Part shown: positions 27,679 to 35,503 of the stretch, piece by piece
How positions within the stretch are numbered: position 1 is the stretch's first letter
How the letters are laid out: each line of letters starts with the position of its first letter
From: JABMQB01 sp964575025
Lineage (GTDB): Bacteria > Bacteroidota > Bacteroidia > Bacteroidales > Prolixibacteraceae
Assembly: GCA_964575025.1 (NCBI GenBank)
Contig: CAZNPV010000013.1
Coordinates: 17,275-81,274, forward strand
Direction: 5' to 3'
Length of the DNA stretch: 64,000 nt
The notes under the pieces: generated by a model
The model's input: the letters and a program-made list of their open reading frames with translations, nothing else
Database searches by the model: none
What the model was told of the DNA's origin: nothing
Position numbers and translations under genes: made by a program

Positions 27679-28293
27679 TTATTGCAGAAAATTCCGTATC
27701 AATTGTTCTGCCTTTCTGAAGGTTTCCTGGAGGTTTTTATTGATCAGCACCTGGTCAAATTGTTTGGCAAAGGTCATCTCATATTCTGCTTTGGCAAGAC
27801 GGTGGTTGATTTTTTCTTCTGTTTCGGTTGATCGGTTTATCAGTCGTTTTTTTAACTCCTCAAGGGAAGGGGGCATGACAAAAACAGCCATTGCTTGTTG
27901 TCCGTAAAATTTTTTTATTTTCAGGCCGCCGGCCACATCCACGTCAAAAATGGCATTTTTCCCTTTATTTCTGATCCGTTCCACTTCTTTTTTTAAGGTG
28001 CCATACAAAATATCCGGGTACACTTCTTCCCACTCCAGGAACTCCTGGTTGTTCATTTTTTCCCGGAACTCTTTTTCCGAAAGGAAATAGTAATCTTTCT
28101 GATCTGTTTCGTTGGATCTGGGAGGGCGGCTTGTAGCCGATACAGAGAATTCCAGGCCGGGATTCCTTTGGAGCAGGTGTTTAACAAGGGTTGTTTTCCC
28201 GGCTCCTGAAGGTCCTGAAAAGATAACCAGTTTTCCTTTTGGCTTTTCCGCATGTCCCATGTTCAGTTCTCTTGCTTGCTTGTCATAATACAT
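27679..28293 (-). CDS. gmk: Guanylate kinase
   Basis: Phosphorylates GMP to GDP with ATP in the cytoplasm. 204 residues; P-loop 'IFSGPSGAGKTTL', the GMP-binding 'SRPPRSNE' and 'YYFLSEKEF' segments, 'LEWEEVYPDILYGT', and the lid 'RSTETEEKINHRLAKAEYE'. The ATG at 28293 overlaps the yicC stop by 11 bp; a second ATG at 28260 would leave a protein of typical length with no overlap. The yicC-gmk pair is conserved in many bacteria. The stop codon lies 5 bp from the N-run, and a second copy of the 3' end lies left of the gap. Confidence 0.95.
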   Translation of the reverse strand: MYYDKQARELNMGHAEKPKGKLVIFSGPSGAGKTTLVKHLLQRNPGLEFSVSATSRPPRSNETDQKDYYFLSEKEFREKMNNQEFLEWEEVYPDILYGTLKKEVERIRNKGKNAIFDVDVAGGLKIKKFYGQQAMAVFVMPPSLEELKKRLINRSTETEEKINHRLAKAEYEMTFAKQFDQVLINKNLQETFRKAEQLIRNFLQ

Positions 28294-29158
28294 TCAATAC
28301 CTGTTCCTTGATTCGTTCCAGGTGGTCTTTCATCTGGACAACGATCCGCTGAATATCGCTGTTGTTGGCTTTGGATCCTATGGTATTGATCTCTCTTCCG
28401 ATTTCCTGCGATATGAATCCCAGTTTTTTTCCTTCTGATTCCGGTGAGTCCAGCACCTCGTTAAAATAGGACAGATGGTTTACCAGGCGTACTTTTTCTT
28501 CATTGATATCCAGTTTTTCGGTATAGAAAAGCAATTCCTGTTCAAACCGGTTTTCGTCGATATTCCCGTTTAGTTTCAGCGAAGTAAGGCTTTCCCTGAT
28601 CCGGTTTTTTATGTTTTCAATGCGTTTCTCCTCAAAAGGTTTGATTGCGTCCAGCAGGTTGCCTATGGCGATGCTGTTTTCACGCATGTCCCGGGCTAAG
28701 GCATTGCCTTCCTGGATCCGGAAAGTATCAATGTCGTTCAGGGTTTTTCGTATGTTTTTAATGATTTCGAGCCATTCTTGTTCGTCCAGTTCTTCGGGGG
28801 CTGTTTTGACCGTTTCAGGTAATCGCATGGCATTCAAAAGGGTTGATTCATTGACAGGCAGCCCGAGGTTTTCACTGATTTTTTTCAGCTGCCGGAAATA
28901 GTGGACAAGGACTGGTTCATTAATGGATGCATTGGATTCCTCCCCCAGGTTTTCCATGTAGAAGGTAACATCCACTTTCCCCCTGATCAGTTTTTCCGAA
29001 AGCTCTTTTCGTATAACCAGGTCTTTTTCCCTGTAAAGCGGTGGAATGCGGGTATTGATATCAAGTTGTTTGCTGTTCAGGGTTTTGATCTCCAGGGTAA
29101 ATCTTTTTTGGCCGAACTCAAATTCAGTCTTTCCGTACCCTGTCATTGATTTAATCAT
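28283..29158 (-). CDS. yicC: YicC-family endoribonuclease
   Basis: Begins with the diagnostic 'MIKSMTGYGKTEFE' from the ATG at 29158 (an upstream in-frame start at 29188 adds ten residues and is less likely). It ends with the conserved 'GKKLGFISQEIGREINTIGSKANNSDIQRIVVQMKDHLERIKEQVLNV' region (DUF1732). YicC proteins are reported as RNA-cleaving enzymes linked to stress and sRNA turnover. The 291-residue length is standard. It sits directly upstream of gmk in a minus-strand housekeeping run, and mnmA ends 35 bp upstream. Confidence 0.93.
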   Translation of the reverse strand: MIKSMTGYGKTEFEFGQKRFTLEIKTLNSKQLDINTRIPPLYREKDLVIRKELSEKLIRGKVDVTFYMENLGEESNASINEPVLVHYFRQLKKISENLGLPVNESTLLNAMRLPETVKTAPEELDEQEWLEIIKNIRKTLNDIDTFRIQEGNALARDMRENSIAIGNLLDAIKPFEEKRIENIKNRIRESLTSLKLNGNIDENRFEQELLFYTEKLDINEEKVRLVNHLSYFNEVLDSPESEGKKLGFISQEIGREINTIGSKANNSDIQRIVVQMKDHLERIKEQVLNVL

Positions 29159-29193
29159 ATCCAGAATTTTTGTGCTAAAATACAACAATAAAA

Positions 29194-30372
29194 TTATGCG
29201 ATCACTCCGGATCCGATTAATTCTTCGTCCCGGTACCAGGCGGCAAACTGACCCGGGGTAATTCCCCGTTGTTCTTTTCTGAAAAGAAGGTAGCTTCCTT
29301 CCTCCTTACAGTGAATGGTGCCTTTTTCCAGGGGTTGTCTGTACCGTATTCTGATATCGAAATCCTTTTTATCTCCCGTATTCATCTTCAGGTCATCCCG
29401 GATCCAGTGCACATCTTCTCTTGCTATGAAGAGTCCGGGGCGGTACAACCCCGGATGGTTTTTCCCTTCGCCCACATAAAGGATATTTCGTTTTACGTCG
29501 GTTGCGATCACAAACAGGGGATCTTTGGTTCCCCCGATATGGAGTCCTTTCCGCTGGCCGATCGTATAAAAGTGGGCTCCCTGGTGCGCTCCGATCACTT
29601 TCCCGTTCCAGGGTCTGAAAGGATAAGGATGGCATAGTTTGCGGTAGTGAGCCTCCACAACTTCCCCCTGTTTTTTCTTTTCCATGAATCCGGCAGAAAT
29701 CTCAATGATGTTTCCGGTTTTTGGTTCCAGTTGCTGCTGCAGGAATGTCGGAAGATCTACTTTCCCGATAAAACAGATGCCCTGCGAATCTTTCCGTTCT
29801 GCAGAAGGCAGGTTTTGTTCCCTGGCAATTCTACGAACCTCGGATTTTAACAAGTGTCCAACAGGAAAAAGGGCTTTGGAAAGTTGTTCCTGGGTAAGCT
29901 GGCACAGGAAATAACTTTGGTCCTTGTTGGGATCCCTGCCGGTAAGGAGTCTGTAAACAAGATGGTTCCCTGTTTTTTCTTCGGCTTTCCTGCAGTAGTG
30001 CCCCGTTGCTACATAACCGGCATCAAATTTCAAGGCTTCTTTCAGAAATGTATCAAATTTAATTTCCCGGTTGCAGAGAATATCGGGATTGGGCGTACGC
30101 CCTGCCTGGTATTCAGCAAACATATAATCGACTACGCGTTTTTTGTACGCTTTGCTGAGATCCACAATATGAAAAGGAATGCCTACCTTTTTTGCCACCA
30201 TTTCGGCGATAAGCGCATCCTCTTCCCAGGTACAGGCACTGGTCAGCGAACCCACCCGTTCATGCCAGTTCACCATGAACAAGGCGATGACGTCATACCC
30301 CTCCTGTTTTAGTAAATAAGCTGCCACACTGGAATCAACGCCTCCCGACAACCCAATAACTACCCGTGTCAT
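29194..30372 (-). CDS. mnmA: tRNA-specific 2-thiouridylase MnmA
   Basis: Installs the 2-thio group of s2U34 in tRNA Lys, Glu and Gln. The start at 30372 gives 'MTRVVIGLSGGVDSSVAAYLL', with the PP-loop SGGVDSS at the N-terminus; the longer frame to 30495 would run back into the helicase gene and is rejected. The two catalytic cysteines are visible in 'NPDILCNREIKF' and 'DSQGICFIGKV', as are 'ATGHYCR', 'GRDPNKDQSYFL' and 'YTIGQRKGL'. 392 residues. It lies 28 bp from the helicase stop in the same minus-strand run. Confidence 0.95.
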   Translation of the reverse strand: MTRVVIGLSGGVDSSVAAYLLKQEGYDVIALFMVNWHERVGSLTSACTWEEDALIAEMVAKKVGIPFHIVDLSKAYKKRVVDYMFAEYQAGRTPNPDILCNREIKFDTFLKEALKFDAGYVATGHYCRKAEEKTGNHLVYRLLTGRDPNKDQSYFLCQLTQEQLSKALFPVGHLLKSEVRRIAREQNLPSAERKDSQGICFIGKVDLPTFLQQQLEPKTGNIIEISAGFMEKKKQGEVVEAHYRKLCHPYPFRPWNGKVIGAHQGAHFYTIGQRKGLHIGGTKDPLFVIATDVKRNILYVGEGKNHPGLYRPGLFIAREDVHWIRDDLKMNTGDKKDFDIRIRYRQPLEKGTIHCKEEGSYLLFRKEQRGITPGQFAAWYRDEELIGSGVIA

Positions 30373-30400
30373 ATTTGCTGTTTTTTCTGTTATCTTTTTT

Positions 30401-31645
30401 TTATGGTTTCCGTCCGCCTTTCCCGTCGGGATATTTTTTTTGTTTGCCTGTGCCTTTGCGCTTGAAATTCCTGCGTTCTGAACTTTTTCTGTCAACGATT
30501 TTCCATTCGGGGCTTTCGCCTATTTCGGAAGGGGTTTTCAGTTTCAGCACTTCTCTTTCAATCAATTGTTCAATGCGATGGAATTTTCCCATATCCTCAT
30601 CGTTCACGAAGGTCAGGGCCACTCCGGTAGCATCGGCGCGGGCGGTGCGGCCTACACGGTGTACATAATCCTCGGCATCCTGGGGCACATCAAAATTGAT
30701 GATCAGGTTGATCTCTTTGATATCGATCCCCCGGCTCATTACATCGGTAGCGACCAAAACACGGGTTTTCCGGGATTTAAAATCCAGCAGCACCTCTTCC
30801 CGTTTTGCCTGCTCCAGGTCGGAGGAAATACTGCGCACCACATAATGTTTGTTTTTGAGGTTTTTTTCTATTTCTGCAACTTTCTTTTTGGTAGAGCAGA
30901 AGATCAGAATGCTCTTATAATCTTGTTTGTTGGCGATCAGGTGGTTTATCAGTTTAATCTTATGGGTGGTATAAACCAGATAGGCTGCCTGGAGGACTCC
31001 TTCGGCGGGTTTGGCTATGGCAATGTTGATTTCCACCGGGTCAACCAGGATTTTTTTTGTCAGTTCCCTGATTTTCGGAGCCATGGTGGCGCTGAACATC
31101 ATGCTTTGCCGTTTTTTGGGGACGAATGAAATGATTTTTAGGATATCATCGTAAAATCCGATATCAAGCATCCTGTCGGCTTCGTCCAGAACCAGGTATT
31201 CGAGGTTGTCAAATTTTACATATCCCATATTCAGGTGTGAGATCAGTTTTCCCGGGGTGGCAACGATAATATCAGCTCCCCGGGTCAGGGCTTTTTTCTG
31301 CTGCCCCCAGTCATCGCCGTCGCCTCCTCCGTAAATAGCAATGGATGTAACATCCAGGGTGTACGACATTCCCTGGACCTGTTGGTCGATTTGAATAGCC
31401 AGCTCCCGGGTAGGCACAATAATGAGGGTACTGGTATAGTGCCTCTTCCGGTTGTGCAGGAATTCCAGAATGGGTAGCAAAAAAGCGGCCGTTTTGCCCG
31501 TCCCGGTCTGGGCACATGCTATCAGGTCCCTCCCTTCCAGAATAACCGGAACAGCCTGCTCCTGTACAGGGGTGGTATTCTGGTATCCCATAAAATCTAT
31601 GGCATCCAGTATTTCCCTGCTAAAATTAAATTCGTTAAATGTCAT
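30401..31645 (-). CDS. DEAD-box ATP-dependent RNA helicase (RhlE-like)
   Basis: 414 residues with all helicase motifs in order: Q-motif region 'GYQNTTPVQEQAVPVIL', motif I 'AQTGTGKTAAF', Ia 'VPTRELAIQ', II 'VLDEADRML', III 'FSATM', then domain 2 with 'IFCSTKKKVAEI', 'ATDVMSRGIDI' and VI 'YVHRVGRTARAD'. The C-terminal tail is short, basic and Lys/Arg-rich ('RNFKRKGTGKQKKYP'), typical of RhlE-type proteins and useful for RNA binding. It probably remodels rRNA or mRNA, especially at low temperature. It lies 21 bp downstream of amrS. Confidence 0.93.
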   Translation of the reverse strand: MTFNEFNFSREILDAIDFMGYQNTTPVQEQAVPVILEGRDLIACAQTGTGKTAAFLLPILEFLHNRKRHYTSTLIIVPTRELAIQIDQQVQGMSYTLDVTSIAIYGGGDGDDWGQQKKALTRGADIIVATPGKLISHLNMGYVKFDNLEYLVLDEADRMLDIGFYDDILKIISFVPKKRQSMMFSATMAPKIRELTKKILVDPVEINIAIAKPAEGVLQAAYLVYTTHKIKLINHLIANKQDYKSILIFCSTKKKVAEIEKNLKNKHYVVRSISSDLEQAKREEVLLDFKSRKTRVLVATDVMSRGIDIKEINLIINFDVPQDAEDYVHRVGRTARADATGVALTFVNDEDMGKFHRIEQLIEREVLKLKTPSEIGESPEWKIVDRKSSERRNFKRKGTGKQKKYPDGKGGRKP

Positions 31646-31666
31646 ATACTGAGTTGAATAAAAAAG

Positions 31667-32686
31667 TTATACACGAGAATCATCAATGATTCCGGTTTCC
31701 GCACCGCAATTCAGACAGTACGGACCGTTTAAGTATTTATTTTTATGAATCCGGTACCCCTCTCTTTTTATCAATACTTTTCCGCAACCGGGGCAAAAAG
31801 TATCCGACTTGTCAGGGAAAGAAACATTGCCTAAAAATACATAGTCCAGAATTCCGGTTGCAATGGTATAAAAATTTTCGAGAGTTGAAACAGGTGTTGG
31901 CGGATTTATTTGTTTATAAGCCGGGAAATAACGTGAAATATGAAGGGGAACCTTGCTGCCCGCTTTTTCTGCAATCCAACGGACCATATTTGTAAATTCT
32001 TCCGGATCATCATTTAATCCGGGTATAACCAAAAAAGTTACCTCCAGGTGTTTGCCGGCCTGTACAATGGTTTGTATGGTGTCCAGTACCGGCTTTAGTT
32101 CTCCTTTTGCCTGTTTCCGGTAAAAAGTGTTGTTGAAGGCTTTCAGGTCGATATTAAAGGCATCTGTAAAGGGCAGAAGCTTTTTCAGGGGGGCTTCATT
32201 GATAAAACCATTGCTTACAACCACGTTTTTCAGTCCCTGTGAATGAGCTTCCTGGGCGCAGTCTGACATATACTCGTAAAAAGTTATGGGTTCGTTGTAG
32301 GTATAGGCAATCCCTATGTTGTTTGGGAGTGATTGTGCTTCCTCAACGATTTGCTCTGGTGTGATGATTCTTCCGCCTGCTGCTTCTTCAGGAAAGGTTT
32401 GCGAGATGGAATCATTCTGGCAAAAGGGGCACTTGAAATTGCATCCGAAACTGCCTACCGACAAAATTTGTTTCCCGGGGTAAAAATGATACAGTGGTTT
32501 TTTTTCAATGGGATCGAAATGGAGGGCTGAGACCTTGTTATAGACCAGGGTAATCAGTTTCCCGTTTTTATTCACCCGGACTTTGCATAGCCCTCTCTCT
32601 CCTTCCCGAATGAGGCAGTTGTGGGGACAAAGAGTACACACAACCTTGTTCTGCTCTCTGGATGTGTAAAAAAGTGCTTCCTTCAT
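31667..32686 (-). CDS. amrS: AmmeMemoRadiSam-system radical SAM enzyme (AmrS)
   Basis: 339 residues. N-terminal Cys-rich segment 'VVCTLCPHNCLIREGERGLCKVR', then the radical SAM cluster motif CNFKCPFC within 'GSFGCNFKCPFCQNDSIS', the SAM-binding 'AYTYNEPITFYEY', and a C-terminal zinc-ribbon-like end with CPGCG and 'YCLNCGAETG'. This matches the AmrS family (related to pyruvate-formate-lyase activases), whose substrate is unknown. The companion AmmeMemoRadiSam genes are not in the window. It is in the minus-strand run with the helicase downstream and the MaoC gene 36 bp upstream. Confidence 0.92.
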   Translation of the reverse strand: MKEALFYTSREQNKVVCTLCPHNCLIREGERGLCKVRVNKNGKLITLVYNKVSALHFDPIEKKPLYHFYPGKQILSVGSFGCNFKCPFCQNDSISQTFPEEAAGGRIITPEQIVEEAQSLPNNIGIAYTYNEPITFYEYMSDCAQEAHSQGLKNVVVSNGFINEAPLKKLLPFTDAFNIDLKAFNNTFYRKQAKGELKPVLDTIQTIVQAGKHLEVTFLVIPGLNDDPEEFTNMVRWIAEKAGSKVPLHISRYFPAYKQINPPTPVSTLENFYTIATGILDYVFLGNVSFPDKSDTFCPGCGKVLIKREGYRIHKNKYLNGPYCLNCGAETGIIDDSRV

Positions 32687-32722
32687 ACCTGTAACTAATT
32701 TTTCTCTTGATCTGTCTCCCCG

Positions 32723-33190
32723 TTATTTCCTGAAATGGTACAGAAAGGTTACCAGCGTTTCGTAGGCAGGTTTTTCATTTCCTTTGATTTCCGTAATAAT
32801 TTTCATTTGGGCGCGGGTGATTCCCCGGAGGTTCTTTATCTCGTTCAGCCATACTCTTGCCCTGATTTCACTGTTTACTATTACGGGCTGGTTGAATTTT
32901 AGTTTGTCGATGCCGTAATTTACCAGCATTTTATAGTTGCGCACTTCCACAATTTCGTTCCAGAACCAGGGCAGCAGAGAAAGGGTTAAATAACCGTGTG
33001 CAATGGTTTTCTTAAAAGGGGATTCTTTTTTTGCCCTTTCCGGATCGGTATGAATCCATTGAAAATCATGCGTAGCCTCAGCGAATTTGTTGATCTGTTC
33101 CTGAGTGATCTTCAGATAGTCAGACGCTCCGATCTCTTTTCCTAAAAACTTTTCAAATTCTTCGTGGCTTTCAATAATTACTTTTTTCAT
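32723..33190 (-). CDS. MaoC-family hotdog dehydratase
   Basis: 155 residues. Contains the R-hydratase signature: 'FAEATHDFQWIHTDPERA' with the catalytic Asp/His pair, followed by 'TIAHGYLTLSLLPWF' and 'NYGIDKLKFNQPV'. Such proteins hydrate enoyl-CoA or act on related thioesters. The exact substrate is unknown, and no fatty-acid or PHA genes are adjacent. It is the first gene of the minus-strand run ending at gmk. A near-consensus -7 (TACCTTTA, minus strand) lies about 20 bp upstream. Confidence 0.88.
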   Translation of the reverse strand: MKKVIIESHEEFEKFLGKEIGASDYLKITQEQINKFAEATHDFQWIHTDPERAKKESPFKKTIAHGYLTLSLLPWFWNEIVEVRNYKMLVNYGIDKLKFNQPVIVNSEIRARVWLNEIKNLRGITRAQMKIITEIKGNEKPAYETLVTFLYHFRK

Positions 33191-33257
33191 CTGATTAAAA
33201 TTATCTATGGTTTAAAGGTATCAAATGCCTGCCTGTTCGGCTTTGCTCTGCTGACTG

Positions 33258-33304
33258 CGCTTTCGCGTAGCCGTTACGGCAGAGCAGGGAGCTATGCGAA
33301 AGCG
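33258..33304. repeat. Imperfect 13-bp inverted repeat
   Basis: CGCTTTCGCGTAG (33258-33270) pairs with CTATGCGAAAGCG (33292-33304) with a single G-T wobble and a 21-nt loop. There is no T-run on either side. It could be a remnant of a small mobile or palindromic element. Confidence 0.6.
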
Positions 33305-33588
33305 ATGCAGACAGGGAACTTCCATTGTTATAATCATTATTGTTTATGGCATGATTTGTTATGGTCGTTTCATTCGTCTAAATTAATAATTTTTTTATGG
33401 TGATTCATATCTGCGTATCAGCAGATCTTTCTCCAAAAAAGCAGGCAGGTAACCCCTCCTGTACCGATCCATTGTCCCGGTATTCTTCGCGAGGAGGTCG
33501 TTTTATCGGATTATGATTGTCTGTTGGTAAGGAACGGGGAGCTATTCCTGTACGATCTGAATTTCAGAAAAAACAAAACAAAACAAAA

Positions 33589-33611
33589 AAGGGCGTCTTA
33601 CGGACGCCCTT
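33589..33611 (-). terminator. Rho-independent terminator for the Cys-Ala-Gly protein gene
   Basis: Stem AAGGGCGTC / GACGCCCTT with a 5-nt loop. On the minus strand it is followed by a T-rich tract (complement of repeated AAAAC). It begins 23 bp past the stop codon at 33634. Confidence 0.9.
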
Positions 33612-33633
33612 ATATACGATTGGTTTAAAATTT

Positions 33634-33987
33634 TTATTTCTCTTCTCCCTCTTTTTTCTCTGAGCTGCAACAGCTTGTGGCAGAGGTTTCCGTTTTTTCT
33701 TTATGGGTTTCGCTGCAGCTTTCGGTCCCGCAACCTGCACAACCTGCACAACCTGCACAACCTGTACTTTTTTCTACTGTGGCTTTCTTGGTTGTTGTTT
33801 TTGTTTTTTTCTCCTTTTTTTCCTTTTTCTCCTTCTCTTCCTTCTCTTCCGATATCGTTGTGTTGGTTACCGAATCATTGGTAACCATAACGTTCGCTTT
33901 TTCACTACTCAGGTCACTCGTACCTGCATGGGTGCCTGATATGCCAAAGGCAATAATCAATGCTGCAATCAATACAATTTGTTTCAT
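33634..33987 (-). CDS. Small secreted Lys/Glu-rich protein with Cys-Ala-Gly repeats
   Basis: 117 residues. Signal peptide ends near 'ISGTHAG'; then a charged stretch 'ISEEKEEKEKKEKKEKKTK', then Cys-Ala-Gly repeats giving C-A-G-C-A-G-C-A-G-C-G, then 'SCSETHKEK' and 'SATSCCSSEKKEG'. The DNA coding the repeats is itself a near-perfect 9-bp tandem. It has its own promoter and a strong terminator, so it looks like a real, separately expressed gene. Function unknown; regularly spaced cysteines could bind metal or form disulfides. Low complexity makes homology searches unreliable. Confidence 0.7.
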   Translation of the reverse strand: MKQIVLIAALIIAFGISGTHAGTSDLSSEKANVMVTNDSVTNTTISEEKEEKEKKEKKEKKTKTTTKKATVEKSTGCAGCAGCAGCGTESCSETHKEKTETSATSCCSSEKKEGEEK

Positions 33988-34038
33988 GATGTTACATTTT
34001 TTGTTGTTTCAGAATAAAATTTATTGAACTGTGAATTA

Positions 34039-34046
34039 CAAAAATA
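34039..34046 (-). promoter_or_regulatory. Putative -7 element TATTTTTG for the Cys-Ala-Gly protein gene
   Basis: Reads CAAAAATA on the plus strand; a perfect TAnnTTTG match 52 bp upstream of the ATG at 33987. Confidence 0.5.
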
Positions 34047-34122
34047 ACCATACGGAAAGTTAATATCCGTTAAAGCGTTGTTAAGACGATGTTAAAAAAG
34101 TGGTTTAAGGTATTTAAATCGT

Positions 34123-34130
34123 TATTTTTG
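34123..34130 (+). promoter_or_regulatory. Putative -7 element TATTTTTG for the two-component operon
   Basis: A perfect TAnnTTTG match 98 bp upstream of the kinase ATG. The leader between them carries a TCCCG/CGGGA hairpin at 34197-34210. Confidence 0.45.
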
Positions 34131-34196
34131 AAACACGCTGCTGTATAAAAGCTGAGTGTTCAGAATGTCTGGTTTATGATGGGGCGGAGCGAGTTA

Positions 34197-34210
34197 TCCC
34201 GAATACGGGA
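34197..34210. repeat. TCCCG-AATA-CGGGA hairpin in the kinase leader
   Basis: Perfect 5-bp arms, 18 bp before the kinase ATG. One of several TCCCG/CGGGA hairpins in intergenic DNA of this window. Confidence 0.4.
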
Positions 34211-34228
34211 ATACCGATAAAATAAACA

Positions 34229-35503
34229 ATGATAATCAGTATGAAAGACGGGATTAGAAAATATGGTCTGATACTTACCCTGGTATTCATATTTGGCTTG
34301 TTGTTTATACAGGTACGATGGATTATCCATTCCATCCGCTTTCAGGAGAAGGTATTTCAGAAAACTGTTACCCTTGCATTGAATCAGACCATTTCCAATT
34401 TAACCTCTGACAAACGCGTATGTTCAGCCATGAAGCAATGTATTCTGTACGATACAATACAGATTGAAGAGCAACTGACATCCGCCGGTGTATGGGAGAA
34501 TATTCAGGAAGCAATTGATGAAGAACTGAATGCCTACGACATTAATCTGAAATACAATCTGTACATTGTTAAGAAGGGGACGGATTCCTTAAAAACAAAA
34601 GAGAAAGAGATCAGAAAAGGGATCTATTATTCGCAATGTTTGCAGGATATTATTCAATCCACCGATTATGAACTGGTAGTCAGGTTTCCGGGTCATTCAG
34701 GATTTCTGCTGGACAAGACAGGGTTGATGTTTGTATCTTCTGTAGTACTGATCCTGTTGATCATTATATCGTTCGGATTTATCTATCGTTTGTATCACAA
34801 GGAATTGCGCCTTGCTGAAAACACAAGGGAACTTATTAATAACATCAACCACGAATTTAAAACCCCCCTATCGTCTATTGCTTTGGCATCCAATATGATA
34901 CGAAAAAAGAGGTTTGATTCCGATGCAAAACTTCAGGAATATGCCACACTGATTTCCAGGGAGAATAAAAAACTGCAGCATCAGGTTGAAAGCCTTCTCC
35001 ATCTGACAGCCATCGAACAGGATGGATTTGAGTACAATAAAGAAAAAACAGATATTTATCCTGTGATCAGGGAGGCACTTGATACCACCCGGATTTTTTT
35101 ACAGGATAAGGGTGGATCCCTGGACACTTCATTCGAAGCTTCAGAATCAGTCTTCTGGATGGATAAACACCATATGGCAGGAGCCATTTTGAACCTCCTT
35201 TCAAATGCCGTCACGTATTCGCCGGATAATCCCCGAATTCAGATTCGTACCAAAAATGCAAAGAACCGGTTCATCCTTGAAGTGCAGGATCAGGGGATAG
35301 GAATTCCTGCCCGGTATATGAAGTATATCTTTCAGAAATATTACCGGGTTCCAAGCGGGAACATACATAATATCAAAGGATTTGGCATCGGATTATCCTA
35401 TGTAAAAGCTGTGGTGGAAGCCCATAGCGGGGAAGTCCGGGTAGAGAGTGTGCCCGGTAAAGGAAGCACTTTTATTCTCATTTTTCCGATAACAAATGGT
35501 TGA
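34229..35503 (+). CDS. Sensor histidine kinase
   Basis: 424 residues. Two transmembrane segments (about 12-32 and 165-187) frame a periplasmic sensor of about 130 residues with two or three cysteines. No HAMP domain is obvious. The HisKA box carries phospho-acceptor H208 in 'NNINHEFKTPLSSIALASNM'; the ATPase domain has the N box 'GAILNLLSNAVTYSP', G1 'VQDQGIGIP' and G2 'GFGIGLSYVKAVVEAHSG'. It overlaps the response regulator by 8 bp, so the two are translationally coupled. The input signal is unknown. Confidence 0.94.
   Translation: MIISMKDGIRKYGLILTLVFIFGLLFIQVRWIIHSIRFQEKVFQKTVTLALNQTISNLTSDKRVCSAMKQCILYDTIQIEEQLTSAGVWENIQEAIDEELNAYDINLKYNLYIVKKGTDSLKTKEKEIRKGIYYSQCLQDIIQSTDYELVVRFPGHSGFLLDKTGLMFVSSVVLILLIIISFGFIYRLYHKELRLAENTRELINNINHEFKTPLSSIALASNMIRKKRFDSDAKLQEYATLISRENKKLQHQVESLLHLTAIEQDGFEYNKEKTDIYPVIREALDTTRIFLQDKGGSLDTSFEASESVFWMDKHHMAGAILNLLSNAVTYSPDNPRIQIRTKNAKNRFILEVQDQGIGIPARYMKYIFQKYYRVPSGNIHNIKGFGIGLSYVKAVVEAHSGEVRVESVPGKGSTFILIFPITNG

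Larger units (their letters stand above)
33191..33633. other. 443-bp intergenic region with an imperfect inverted repeat and a terminator
   Basis: Lies between the start of the MaoC gene and the 3' end of the Cys-Ala-Gly protein gene. It contains the inverted repeat at 33258-33304 and the terminator at 33589-33611. A stop-free plus-strand frame of about 70 codons (about 33405-33615) has protein-like composition but no ATG start, and is not called as a gene. Confidence 0.5.

Noticed and set aside
27462..27907. Open frames running across the N-run
   Set aside because: They depend on unknown bases and on the duplicated contig end; antisense to gmk and without recognisable sequence.
30373..30495. 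N-terminal extension of mnmA by 41 residues
   Set aside because: It runs into the helicase gene and is low-complexity; the ATG at 30372 places the PP-loop at the normal N-terminal position.
33405..33615. Small gene in the gap after the MaoC gene
   Set aside because: There is no ATG start or other start signal and no family match by eye, so it is recorded only as a low-interest observation.
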